Of a stretch of DNA of 64,000 nt, positions 36,217-47,886 are shown in pieces. Source of the stretch: Solanum dulcamara (Eukaryota > Streptophyta > Magnoliopsida > Solanales > Solanaceae); NCBI RefSeq assembly GCF_947179165.1, contig NC_077242.1, positions 43,765,097 through 43,829,096 of the forward strand. Reading direction: 5' to 3'. Under the pieces are notes generated by a model. That model saw only the letters and a program-made list of their open reading frames with translations. It was not told the DNA's origin and did no database searches. Every line of letters starts with the position of its first letter. Position 1 is the stretch's first letter. Position numbers and translations under genes: made by a program.

Positions 36217-37560
36217 TCATTTTTGTTGTTTCCTCTTCTTTTCTTTTTTTTGTTCTTCATCCCTTCTTTGAATATTACAAGCATGTATCAAATGACCCTG
36301 ATGTTTGCAATACATGCAGTAATCAGGTACATTTTCATATAAAATAGCTTGCCACCTCCCTAGAGTTTTATCAGTTTTGTCATATCCCAGCCAAACATGG
36401 GGAGGTCTTTTATTGGTGAGGTTCACTTGAAGTCTCACCTTGGCTATGCTTCCCCTTATTTTTTGTATGGAAGCAGTGTCTAGATAAAGTACCTTCCCTA
36501 CAGAGGCTAGCAGGGCAGTGGTGAACTCCATGTTATAACAATGCCAAGGTAGTTCTGGTAAGGCTACCCAGATTGGCACTATTAGGGTTTCTTCATCAGG
36601 TTTAAAAGTAGGTGTCCATGTCTGCATCCTCATGAGTTAGCCCTCTATGGTCATTCTTTGTTTGGTCCAAAAAGTATTGTAATCTAACTCATTGTCCAAG
36701 TCAATGTAGACATGTCAAGCATTGAAATGAGCAATTTTGACACCTCTTGAGAGCTGAGTTTGAATGATAAAGATCCTTCTTATCAACTCTATCTTTAGCA
36801 TAGTGTGGGTAAATTTGCCAACCAAGGTGTATTTGCATCTTTGAGCTAGTTTGTGCATGAAGTCTTCTTTTTCAAAAAACACAGCAGGCAGGCCTTGTTT
36901 GGTTGTGTATTCAGGGGTGGCTAATTCAATAGGAGCCTCATTCTTTGCTTGATTATTTCTGAGTTTGGCAGCAAAGGTCTGAACTACAGTGTAAAGGGCA
37001 GGCTGAGGGACCTGGTCCTTTAAGTTGGGAAAAATATTTTTCTGGGGGTTTTGGTTATTGGTATTTGGTTGAGGTTGGGTATTGACTGATTTAGTTCCAA
37101 CATGTTTAGGACCAACATTAGCAGAGCTGCTGGGCACCTTAGGTTGACTAGTCTGAACCTGGATGTCAAAATTACTAGACACCTTAGGGAAGCTATTGTG
37201 GGTGGTGGTAGGCTGTTGAGTGTGTAGCTGGTTACTAGGTTGAGGAATAGAATTGTTAGGCATTTTGGTAGGAATTTTAGGGCTGCTTTTAGAATTGATT
37301 TTGGTATGATCAGTGCCCTGCAAGAAGTTACCTACAGCATTACCAAGGATTACATTTGCATGAGGTTGCAAATGAACTCCACTGGATTTCAAATTGGCAA
37401 TCTCAGAGTATATCAAGTTGGAAGGATTGGTCTTACCTTGGAGGTCTACAACATTAGCACTGTTACATTATTGTAAAGTTCCTGATGCATGTTTATCATT
37501 TTTGGAAAAAGGATGCATCGACTTTGCATTATCAATTGTGTGCATATCATCCTTTAGCTG
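36217..37560 (-). pseudogene. LINE1 ORF1 core: DUF4283-like domain and zinc knuckle
   Basis: One frame with three stops. After a Pro/Gln/Asn-rich linker (37416 to about 36960) comes a domain typical of plant LINE ORF1 and known as DUF4283: YTLVGKFTHTMLKIELIRR, YIDLDNELDYNTFW, MRMQTWTPTFKPDEETLIVPIWVALPELPWH. A CCHC knuckle follows (CMYCKHQGHLIHAC) and a Lys-rich end. This protein would bind LINE RNA. The stops at about 36719 (TGA), 36634 (TAA) and 37470 (TAA) are each one transition from a sense codon. Confidence 0.85.
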
Positions 37561-38305
37561 ATTGAATTGATTATATTGTTGATATTGGTCTTGAACCAAT
37601 ATGTGTTCTTCAGCTTGATTATTAGTGAAAATGTGCATATCACCTTGACGAGTGTCTCGACGACTTTTTGAATTTGAATTTGTTGTTGATGATTCGAGAC
37701 ACCTCTTGTGGCTGGGAAGTTGCGCATTGCCCTTAGGGACATTTTAGATTTGATCTTGTGACAAATGGTTCGCCGGAGCTCCAGTACCGGTACTCTGACA
37801 GTGACCCTGTTGATTTGGCAAATTCGAGAGGATTTGATTCCTTCTCTAGTGTTTGTGAGTTGCTGAAACTTATTTTCATTAGGATGTAGTCCAATAACTT
37901 GAACATTATCCAAATACGAAACTTGAACATTTTTTGCAAAAAACTCGACTATGGCACCTCCAGTAGCACCAAATTTGAAATTTGAATTGCTGGGCATATA
38001 TTCAAGAGAGTTCACCTAGTGGGGTGTATTTGTATCATTAAAACGCCCCATTTTACATTGGTTTCCACCTGAAAATGTCGCCTAAGCTCCGTCAACCTCG
38101 CCAGTACCATTGTCCCCAAGTCCATTTGGGTTGAAATTTTGGTGGTAGGAGCGCCATGAGGTGGGGAACAAACCCCAGGGGGTCCACCATCTCGAATGTC
38201 GCCGGAGCCCCTTCGAATATAAAGGCGCAACTCCGGCGACTCTACGATGTTTCTCTCAGGAGTCGCCTGATCTGTGCTCTCAAATGGTACGGTGGTTTGA
38301 TCCAT
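37554..38305 (-). pseudogene. LINE1 ORF1 N-terminal part
   Basis: Two overlapping open stretches, 38012-38305 (starting MDQTTVPFES) and 37554-38015, in different frames. No known domain recognised. Position and orientation fit the start of LINE ORF1; 38305 is the first good ATG after the LINE 5' end at about 38383. A frameshift near 38012 joins the two. Confidence 0.5.
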
Positions 38306-38383
38306 TTTTGGACGGTATATAGTCCAAACGATAAGGAATCATCTACCACAACTCTTGATACTCGAATCAAACCATGTTTCAAG

Positions 38384-38480
38384 ATTAGCTGATTACTAAC
38401 AAATATCATACTTGTATGCCATAGTTCTTCAACATAATACCATTTAATGATAGGAAAACCATGGAACTGCTATATAGGTC
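38384..38480 (+). other. A interior resumes after LINE1
   Basis: Non-coding bridge that matches B's 47705-47780 (minus) and leads into the integrase remnant. Confidence 0.7.
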
Positions 38481-39790
38481 ATTGTAAGGGGACTTTAGCA
38501 CAACTTGGTAGCTGACTCTGATGGGCAAAAAGCAAAACCCAAAAAGGCGAGGGTACCAATTGATGTCATCTAAAGAAGGCAAGAAGTAATATATGAGGTG
38601 GAAGATGTCACAACATGACCTTGGCTACAAGACTCACTTTGCACTTCCTGGACAGATAATTCTATATGGAATGTTATACGTAGATTAACAAGATCAGCCC
38701 ATGTTCCTCCAATAAAAGACTACCTACTCAGCCGGGATGGTGTGAAATTATAGGTCTAGAGGGGGTAGGACCTTACAGAGTTCCCATAGCTATGGTACTA
38801 GACGAAGGAGCCCAAGTTACAATTAACTACCGAAGATCAGTTTACAAAGAGATTGGGAAGACAAATAGGTCTTCGTACACCATTTTACCCTCAGACTAAT
38901 GGGCAGACTAAGTTTACTAGCTAAACATTAGATGATATGTTGCGGGCCTATACAATTGACTTCAAAGGTAGCTCGGACAATTGCCTACCACCTATCAAAA
39001 GTACTTATGATATTAACTATCATTCTAGTATCCAGATGGCCCCGTACAAGACTTGGTATGGTGGATAGTGTAGGTCGCCAATTGATTGGTTTGATGGTAG
39101 TAAAACATGACTAGTACGCTCAGATGTGGTTTAATAAGTGGTATAGAAGGTGAAGCTTATTCGGGAGAGATTATTAGCAGCTCTGAGTCGACATAAGTCA
39201 TATATGGATAATCCACATCAATCTTTGGAGTTTTAAGTTATAATTAAACACTCTCAAAAGTGTCATCAACAGAGAAAGTGCTGAGAGCTAGCAATAAAGA
39301 GGACCTTAGTCCGAGATGCATTGGCTCTTATCAGATCCTCTGTCAAATAGGCAAGGTTGCCTGCGAGTTGGACTTACCGGCGGATCCAAAAGAAGTACAT
39401 CTGCTCTTCTAAGTATCGATGCTTCGCAAGTGTGTTGGTGATCCATCTCGAGTATATTCCAAAGAGGATATCCAGGTCACAGAGGAGTTATCCTACGAGA
39501 AGCAATCCGTCGCCATCCTGGATCGGTGGAGTAGGGGGTGGTAAATTGATGACGTAGCTTCCGTCAAGGTTTTATGGAGAAATGAGAGTTGCGAAGAAAT
39601 GACCTGGGAAGCTGAAAGGGAAATGAAGCATAAGTATCCGTACCTATTCTTTATGTCTACAGGTAATCCCAACCTTTGGAACTTTGTTATTGATTGTTCG
39701 GTGAAAGTATGTGGTATTACGATGGAATAGAGAAACTCTCTTCATAGTTGGTATAAGATCTTGAGGAGGGTTTTGGTTCACATTCGAGGA
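38480..39790 (+). pseudogene. A integrase C-terminal half and chromodomain remnant
   Basis: Plus-strand end of a gypsy pol. Integrase pieces: QFTK, FYPQTNGQTKF, TLDDMLRAYTIDF, then a PYKTWYGG..SPIDWFD segment around 39035-39090. The GPY/F-type module (ACELDLPADPKEVH, VSMLRKCVGDPS) lies at 39355-39450. A chromodomain (VLWRNESCEEMTWEAEREM, then YPYLF) lies at 39510-39650. The chromodomain binds modified histones and directs insertion into heterochromatin. No gag, protease, RT or RNase H precedes it; many stops. Confidence 0.8.
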
Positions 39791-39836
39791 CGAATGTTCT
39801 AAAGGGGGAAGGATGTTACACCCTATACTTTTATAC
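39780..39836 (+). promoter_or_regulatory. A pre-PPT hairpin, polypurine tract and first 23 bp of the 3' LTR
   Basis: ACATTCGAGGACGAATGT (39780-39797) is a perfect 7-bp stem with a 4-base loop. The polypurine tract AAAGGGGGAAGGA (39801-39813) follows, then the 3' LTR start TGTTACACCCTATAC (39814). Element B interrupts the LTR after 39836. Confidence 0.85.
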
Positions 39837-42800
39837 TGTCACAACCCAACCCCATAGGCCGTGATGGGTGCCCGAACTGGGCTCACATATATCCCTACTC
39901 TCTGTAAGTAAATCTGTCTCTTGTTTAAGTTATAGCACATCAACAGGCAGGATAACATACAAGCCGACGAGGCTTATCATAGGCACCACTATACATACAT
40001 GCATATACAACCCATACACAACCCATATACATGTCCACAAACCTCTAAGAGTAAGAACAGTAACATAAGGTGGGACAGGGCCCCTGCCATACACGTGAAC
40101 AGATAAATATATACATCACAGGTTAATACCAAAACTAGGCTCCGGCACAATATAGCGCTTCTAAACTGCTGAGTGGAACTCCTACGCTGATAGATCCCCA
40201 AAGTCTATATCTGCACCTGCAGGCATGAATGCAACCCCCTCAAGAAAGGAGGGGTCAGTGAGTTTTTCATGTTATTGCATTATCATTTCCTCATAAAGCA
40301 TACCCGACCCTTTAGTGAGGGACTCGGTGTATAATGTAGTGAATTGCGCACGATTATGTAACTAGCCTGGGACTCGGTGATAAAAGGGTTACCGTATACA
40401 CAAGTGGAGTAGTGACTAACCATATGTATTTTAGATCGTATTTGAGACTCGATGGAATACTCAAAATGTTCTATCACTTAAAAACTAAGACAAGAGTCAT
40501 GTCAAGTACCTTTTGATTTCCACTATGGATTAGGTCAAAATGGAACTTTTGGAATCATATTCCCGTATCAAGTCATCATCAAATATCTTTTAGGAATCAA
40601 GAAGGTTGCTATCCTAGTGGATTTAACAAGAGGAACGTTTTTGGAATCGTACACGCTTCATTTATTTTTTTTCATAAAGATCAAGTCAAAAAGAAAGGAA
40701 GATTAGCTTTACATACTTACTACTTCCCAATGAATAGAAAAAATTGAGAAGCAATAGCTCAATTATTGAAAGAGTTCCAACATTAGAGGATGAGTAAGAA
40801 ACACTTAGGAATGGAGTAACCTCTGAGATTGTATCATCTTTTACGTACATCTAGGACATGCCAAAAGAAGAGAAAGAATAAGCTTTACATACTCTCTACT
40901 TTTCCTCATAGAGTCATCATATGCATATATCGTACCCGTCCTGTCATGGCTCGGTGAATAATTATAGCATAATAGTATCATAATTATATCAAAAGCATAA
41001 CAAGAGGAAATAAGGATAGCTCTATTTACTCATGCCAAAGGCATACCAAGAGAAAGGAGATAACGACACATACTTACTACTCTCCATCATATAGAAGCCT
41101 TGAGAGGCAATAACTCAACTAGTATAGGAATTCTACCATCGAGAAGTGAATAAGACTTATGAGTCATACTTGGGGTTATATGAATGGAATTATCCCCACA
41201 TTTTGTATATCAATCACTTAAGGCTAAGACATGCCAGGAGAAAGCTGCACATACTTTTTTTGGGATTAATTGAAATCTGGATTGCCTTAATACCTACTTA
41301 ACCTATTTGATATGAAAGTAATACTATGATTAATAGCTTTTCACTTTCCAATATCCCACTCTACACCCAAGTACCCTCGACTAGTTTGTTACTAGTTCTG
41401 ATGCTACCAAAAATAGGGCATCATTTCTCCTGTATCTTCAACATCCCTAAGGTTTGATCTTGGCCACAGTGCCAACAACCATACAAAAAAAAAAACCAGA
41501 AGCATATATACAAGTAAACCACCTCAACATTACATAATACAACTCCAAACAACTAGCTCAAAACTACAATAGGAAAATAGAGTTATTAATCTTTATTTCA
41601 CAAAATATTTAACCATACCAAACATAGGTTCGTGTGGCTGAACACAGAAGAACCCACACACTTTTTGAAACACTTTAAATCCCTGCAACATGCAACACAA
41701 CCAGCTGCACCCGCAACACCACAACAACAACCCACTACTTGACTTCGATTTAGCTATAACAACTTCAATTTAGTTTATTTCTAACGTCAAGCATCCTTAT
41801 ACAATTTTTTCCACTTCCAACCTTATTTAATATATGTAACATACCTTATAACAACATCATAATCCCCAATTTGAAAGGGAATCCCTTACCTTGCCCGAAA
41901 CTCGTCAAACTCGTCTAAACTAGCCTTGAAAGTTCCTTTAGTGCAACTAAAACTTTGTGGCTATTTGATATCCTTTTGGGGCTACTTGAAACCATTAATT
42001 TATATTAATAACATCTTCATACCCTTGTTGTATACTCTATATAATTATTTTATAGAACAAATTCGGAGAACTCACCTTTTTCTCCCCAAAACTGTAGCCC
42101 TCTTTCTCTAGATTCAAGTTTTCTCTTGTCTTCTTCTTTCTAGAATTTTCTTTTGATAAATATGAACTAAAAGATAAGGATGCGCTAAAAGTCATCAAAC
42201 ATACATATATAGTCTACTTTAGGGGGTGACTCATGTCAACTCCTAAGTGGTGACGCATGTTAAGCCCTCATTGGGCCAACACACCCATTTCCTCCAATCA
42301 CAGGATGCCATATGGCATGTGGGGAAGGGGTCCACCACCCTTGATCCATCTGCTTCCACGTGGCCCTCTCTCATGCTTCCATGTGACACTCTCTTATACT
42401 TCCACATGGCACTCTCTTTTCCCCTGGTAGGTTTATAATCTAATAAAACTTCACGAACCTATATAATCCTTGCTAATTAAGTTTGGTATGTACTCCAGTA
42501 GCTTAAGTATGTAAGATTTTCAAGTTGGTAGTTTACTTAAATAAGTTATGTCCTATGACTCATTATTCGGTCTCCAACTTCTTCCGAATTCTTATACCTC
42601 TATTTCCAATCTTCTCTACTATGGGGTATCACGTTCTCCTTTCCTTAGAGTTGTTTGATAGCGTTATAGATTATCCGGCTCACATGCTAACTCTTAAGAA
42701 GCTTAAGAGTTCTTAAGAAGGCTTAAGAATCTTTTAGAAGCTTTAAGAAACTTTAGAAAACCTTAAGAAACTTAAGAGGCTTACGATCCTTCCTAGAACT

Positions 42801-42845
42801 TAAGAGCCTTTCAAGAGACTTAAAAATGCATTCCAAAGTAAAAAA
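39837..42845 (-). repeat. B 3' LTR, main part
   Basis: Plus strand begins TGTCACAACCC. It matches B's 5' LTR from 50603 onward but lacks about 525 bp (equivalent to roughly 51026-51550). It breaks at 42845, where solo LTR K starts; the final 15 bp are at 46340-46354. Includes the motif block and TTCTTAAG-type repeats (42690-42830). Confidence 0.9.
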
Positions 42846-43489
42846 TGTCACAACCCAACCCCGTAGGCCGCGGCTGGGGTCCGACCTGGACCCTCTCATG
42901 CGTATTTATCAACTACACTTAAGTTGAACCGTGTGTGATGTGATACTATATACAAAAACCCCAATAGTTTAAAACTTTTTCATGTACATGTAGCCTCTTT
43001 CACTTGTATCATATCATGAAAGGGCACGCGAGCCGACAAGGCTGCTATAACAAAAACATTCCCAATATATAGAATAGGCAACATCGAAACTAACTCACAA
43101 ACAACCCATATATACATATGTCTACAGACCTCTAAGAATAGTAACAACAACATATGGCGGGACAAGACCCCAGCCGTACCCCTGAATGTACAAATATACA
43201 CATTAAGTGACCAGCATCAAAATTTAGGCTCCAGAACAGTAAAGCACTCCGACACAGCTGAGAGGAACTCCTACGCTGATGGATCTCCAGAATAAACATC
43301 TGTACCTGCGGGCATGAAACGTAGTCCCCTCAAGAAAAGAGGGGTTAGTACGATATATGTACTGAGTATGTAAAGAATAACACATCGTAACTGAGATCAT
43401 AACTGAAATAGGGATGTAGGGGATAAGTATAACAATTAACAATTTACTGTACCTGCACCTTAGGACACGTGATCCTATACACCATCATA

Positions 43490-44035
43490 TACTGTGCCCG
43501 GCCCTCTAGTGAACTCAGTGTCATTATCATTACTTCATAATCACAAATTATCATGTCATAATGCATTTCATTTCATCATATTATCGTATACGGTATCATA
43601 CCATCGTATACGATATCATTTTATCATGTATATCATCGTATTATACCCGGTTCACTACGGGGCTTAGGGTCACAATGTATTAATTTAATCTCATATGCAT
43701 GCCTACATAAAGTATCCGGCCCTTTAGTGAGGGACTCGGTGAATGGAGTGGTGTACGTCTATAGCGTACCATCATAATATACATATGTACCCGGCCCTCT
43801 AAGGAGGGACTCGGTATTCCTTCCTTATTTCACCACATATACTATCATATTACTGCCGGCTCGGGACTCGGTGAATAATCGTATCTTCATAACATATAAC
43901 ATATATCATACCTCACGTACGGCATCGTCTCCTCGTGCGTGGAACTATACACATCCGGCCCGGGACGCGGTGAAAGAAGCAGTAACACTGTGCACGATAA
44001 CATATCCCGGCCCATCATGGGACTCGAGGAAGGAT
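43490..44035 (-). repeat. CCGG..GGGACTCGG hairpin-motif block in K
   Basis: Seven variants of 'ccggccctttagtgagggactcggtg' (best copies at 43717 and 43790; shorter ones near 43492, 43646, 43854, 43950 and 44007). The best copies fold with CCG/CGG and CCCT/AGGG pairs around a 6-base loop. Spacing is about 60-150 bp. Confidence 0.75.
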
Positions 44036-45778
44036 GGGTTATAGTATGCACGAGTAGAGTAGTGAGAAATCATATGCAACTAAGTCATTATCTAAGACTC
44101 GATGAAACAGTCAAGTGAACCGTCACCTGAAGACTGGGGGAGTAATTATCCGAGGTATCCCTTTAGATATCATTAGGAGTTACATCAATTGGGGCCTCAG
44201 GAATCACAGACATACATCAAGACAATGCCACCTAGCTTATGCAAACAGAAACATGGTTTATGCAATCAAAGACACGATTATGAAATCAGAGATAATTATG
44301 CAATCAGAGACACAGTTATCTAGTCAAAGACTCAACTTATGCAATCAAACACATTTACCATTTCAGAGCCTTTAAAAAGAGAGGAGTTGGTACCTTCACT
44401 TACTATTCATTATATAGCAGGCTCAGGAATAATGGTTTGACCACTTTCAGACTCTTAATGTTCAGGAGTGATTACAAGTCACGAGTTACACTTAGAGCTC
44501 GTAAATAGAATTACCTCTAAGCCTATATCATATACCATTTCACTTAAAGTTAAGACATTCCAAAGGAAAGAAGAAATAGGCTTTACATGTACTAGTTTTC
44601 ATCACATAGAAAACAAAAAGGCAATGACTCAGCTATTGCAGAAGTTCTAATACCAAGAAGTAAACAAGAGTCTCGACTCATACTCAAGGCTTTACGAATG
44701 GATTGAATCCCAAATATCATATACATATCATTTATAGCTTATATCTAAGACATGCCAAAAGAAAAGAAGAATAGCTCTACATATCTACTCCAAAAGCACG
44801 CCAAAGGAAAGCTTCACATACCTTGTATGGACTTCTCTTAATCACGTCCACATCGTTGTCCTCGAAACCTATTTAACATGGAAGTAATGTAAGTATTAAC
44901 AACCTTGGACTTTTCAGCAACTTAGACTACCCACGAGTATTCATAACATTCATCCCTTCGCTCGCCTTCTCGGCTAGTTCCTTAACTAGTTAGGATGTTA
45001 ACGAAAATCGGGCAGCACCTCCCCTATAATGTGCCCTATCCGAATTGCCAACCATGTCCTTAGCACCTGCATCCAACCAAAAATGCAACCACCAACCCAT
45101 ACATATACATATTATGACCAAAATTACACAATATAAACCCCCAACAATTCACTCAAAACTAAAATACCAAAATTAGAGTTTTTAATCTTTCTTTCGCGAA
45201 TTCTTTAATTGCAAAGCGGAGGGTCATGTGGCTGTAACCAGAAGCTCCCACACCTAATTTAGAGAACTTTTAGACCATGCAACATGCCTCAACACAACCA
45301 GCAGCAGCCCCCCACGCGCATAACACCTTATTTCGACAACAACTTAACTATAGCGATTCTAAATTCGTTTATTTCGAACGCCGAACTTTTCAAACCTTTT
45401 ACCCAACTTCCAGCAGCCCATAAGGTGTGTAATACACCCTAATTTAACATCATAAACTTCAAATTAGAGGGGAAGAACTTACCATTCCCGAAATTGACTA
45501 AAACTTGCCGAAATCGTGCCTCGGAATTTTATTTACGTGCTGAATCGTTGTGGCAGCTTGCTGTCTGATTTTTGCTGCACAAAATCCTAATTTTATACTA
45601 CTAATACTTCCATATCATTGTATTATACGCTAATTAATTAATTTACGGAACGAAAACGGGACTTACCTATTTTGCTCCCAAAGCCGTCGCAATTTTCTCT
45701 CCTTAGCTTTAGGTTTTTTTTGTTCACGTTGCTGCTGGAAATTTTGATGAACAAGCTGAATTTTGAGATACATATCAC

Positions 45779-45889
45779 TTATATGGGTGGTCCCAAGGGG
45801 TGACACGTGTCAGCCACTAAGGATGACACGTGTCAAGCCATGATTGGCCACCGTGTCATGCTGCCAATTAGGGGCTGCCACGTGGCAGC
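45779..45889 (-). promoter_or_regulatory. K promoter: G-box palindromes near a TATA box
   Basis: A minus-strand TATA-like CATATAAGT at about 45776-45786, two copies of the 12-bp palindrome TGACACGTGTCA (45801-45812 and 45824-45835) and a 16-bp palindrome GCTGCCACGTGGCAGC (45874-45889). All three palindromes centre on CACGTG, the G-box bound by plant bZIP and bHLH factors. They lie upstream of the TATA box in LTR orientation. Promoter role is inferred. Confidence 0.65.
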
Positions 45890-46354
45890 GGGGGTCCACC
45901 TCCCCCAAGCAGCTGCATCACCTACTTGACCCTTAGTAGGTGCATCACCTGCTTGCTTGAGGTGCTTCCATGTGTCGCTCCTCCATTGGCTTCCACGCGT
46001 CGTCTTTTTCCCTTCCTCGCGGGTTCATAATCTCGTCTTACTTTAAGAGCTCATGTAATCCGAACTACGTAAGCTTGGTATATCCTTAAGCAACTTAAGT
46101 ATATAAGACTCTTAACTTAGTGTCTTACGTAGGTAAATTGAGTCCTACGACTCATTTCTTAGCCTCCAACTCTTTCCGGATTCTTATGACTCTATCTCTA
46201 ACCTCCCTTCTCGCGAGGTATCACAATCTTCTTTCCTTAGAGTTGTTTGATAGTGTCGTAGCTTATCCGGCTCACATGATAGTGTCTAAGGAACTCAAGA
46301 AGGCGTTCCGAGCTCAAGAGTGCGGGGTGTAACAAAAAAGTATGGGTTGTAACA

Positions 46355-46389
46355 TCCTTCCCCCATTTAGTACATTCGTCCTCGAATGT
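46355..46389 (-). promoter_or_regulatory. B polypurine tract and pre-PPT hairpin
   Basis: Plus-strand TCCTTCCCCCATTT (46355-46368) is the complement of the polypurine tract. Next to it, ACATTCG-TCCT-CGAATGT (46372-46389) forms the same perfect hairpin as in A. Confidence 0.85.
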
Positions 46390-47790
46390 GAACCAATACC
46401 TTCCTTAAGATCTTATACAGATTATATGGAAATTCCTATCTTTGGAATAACACATACTTTCATCAAGCTATCATTATCAGAGTACCAAAGGTTGGGATTA
46501 CCTATAGCGTAAGGAGTAAGTATGAATACTTGTGTTTTATTTCCTCCTCCGCTTCCCAGGTCATCTCTTCAGAATTTTTATTTCGCCATAATACTTTGAT
46601 GGAAGCTATGTACTTATTTCACAATCTTCTACTTCTCCAACTCAGGATGGCGATAGGTTGCTTCTCATAGGATAACTCCTCTATGACCTGGATACCCTCT
46701 ATGGGATATACTCGGGTTATATTACTAATATACTTGTAAATAATTAATACATAGAAGACTGGATGTACCACTTCCAAATTTGCTAGTAAGTCTAGCTCAT
46801 AGGTAACCTTGCCTATTCAGCAGTGGATCTGATAAGGTCAATGTATCTGGGACTAAGGTCTCCTTTATTGCTAGATCTCATTACATTATCTGTGAATGAC
46901 ACTTTTGAGAGTGTTTAATTATAACTTGAAACTCTAAAGATCAACGTCGATTATCCGCGTATGTCTTATGCCGACTCGGAGCTGCTAATAATCTCTCCTG
47001 AATAAGCTTCACCTTCTATACCACTTATTGAACCACATCTAGGTGTATTACTCGTGTATTACTACCATCAAACTAATCAATTGGGGACCTATACTATCCG
47101 CCATACCAAGTCTCATACGGGGCCATCTGGATATTAGAATGATAGTTAATATCATAAGTACTTTTGACAGGTGGTAAGCAATTGTCCGAGGTACCTTTAG
47201 AGTCAACCATATAGGCCCGCAACATATCATCTAACATTTATCTAGTAAGCTTAGTCTGTCCATCAGTCTGAGGGTAAAATGGTGTATTAAGACCTATCTA
47301 TCTTCCCAATATCTTTGTAAATTGATCTTTGGAAGTTAACTATAACTTGGGCTCCTTCATCTAAGACAATATTTATGGGAACTCCATAAGGTCCTACCAC
47401 CCTCTTGACCTATAATTTCACACCATCTCGGCTGAGAAGGTAGTCTTTGATTGGAGGAACACGGGCTGATCTTATTAATCTGTGAATAATATTCCATATA
47501 GAATTATCTGTCCAGGGAGTGCAAAGTAAGTCTTGTAGCCAAAGTCATGTTGTGGAATCTTCGACCTCGTATATTAATTCTTGCCTTCTTTAGATGACAT
47601 CAACTAGTACCCTCGCCTTTTTGGGTTTTGCTTTTTGCCCATCAGAGTCGGCTATCAAGTTGTGCTGAATTCTCACACAATGAACTGTATAGCCATTTCA
47701 TGGTTTGCCTATCATTAACTGGTATTATGTTGAAGAACTATGGCATACAAGTACGCCATCTATTAGTAATCAACTAATCCTAATTGCTTT
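46390..47790 (-). pseudogene. B integrase C-terminal half and chromodomain remnant
   Basis: Same region as A 38384-39790, inverted. The minus strand shows the chromodomain (VLWRNKNSEEMTWEAEEE at about 46600-46530), and integrase end pieces around 47050-47300 correspond to A's PYKTWYGG and TLDDMLRAYT segments. Stops and small indels differ from A, so both decayed separately after splitting. No gag, protease, RT or RNase H upstream (47790-50602). Confidence 0.8.
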
Positions 47791-47886
47791 GCTTAAGCCC
47801 TTTTTTAATTCCCTTCACGTAACTTATAACATTCTAGATACATAATCTCATATCGTTGCTTTGCTGCTAGTTCCGATTCCTCCATC
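47791..47886 (-). other. B interior between integrase remnant and 5S-like segment
   Basis: Non-coding. Includes about 37 bp ('tgaagggaattaaaaaaggg' and on, read on the minus strand) that are missing in A at the LINE1 join. Confidence 0.7.

Larger units (their letters stand above)
29443..38383 (-). mobile_element. LINE1: near full-length plant L1-type LINE in A's interior
   Basis: About 8.9 kb, minus strand. The 3' end is marked by a poly(T) run on the plus strand (29443-29451); the 5' end, near 38383, is where A's sequence resumes ('attagctgattactaac', as in B). Parts in LINE order: a 5' region and ORF1 (DUF4283-like domain and zinc knuckle), ORF2 (APE endonuclease, RT, zf-RVT, RNase H), and a modular 3' region. 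No target duplication is visible, and about 37 bp present in B are missing from A at the join. Confidence 0.9.
42846..46334 (-). repeat. K: solo LTR in B's 3' LTR
   Basis: A 3489-bp LTR, plus strand TGTCACAACCC to GGGGTGTAACA, with AAAAA on both sides (42841-42845 and 46335-46339), an exact 5-bp target duplication. Same family as A and B but a distinct subfamily (CpG-richer, 'ggccgcggctgg' near its end). No interior, so one LTR is left after recombination. It is nested deepest and keeps intact CACGTG boxes, which fits a younger age. Confidence 0.95.

Noticed and set aside
43490..44035. CRISPR-like array
   Set aside because: Short motifs with irregular spacing and no unique spacers, in a plant LTR; not a CRISPR.
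39837..46354. Two tandem LTRs of one element
   Set aside because: The AAAAA duplication and the return of B's last 15 bp show that K is inserted in B's LTR rather than lying next to it.
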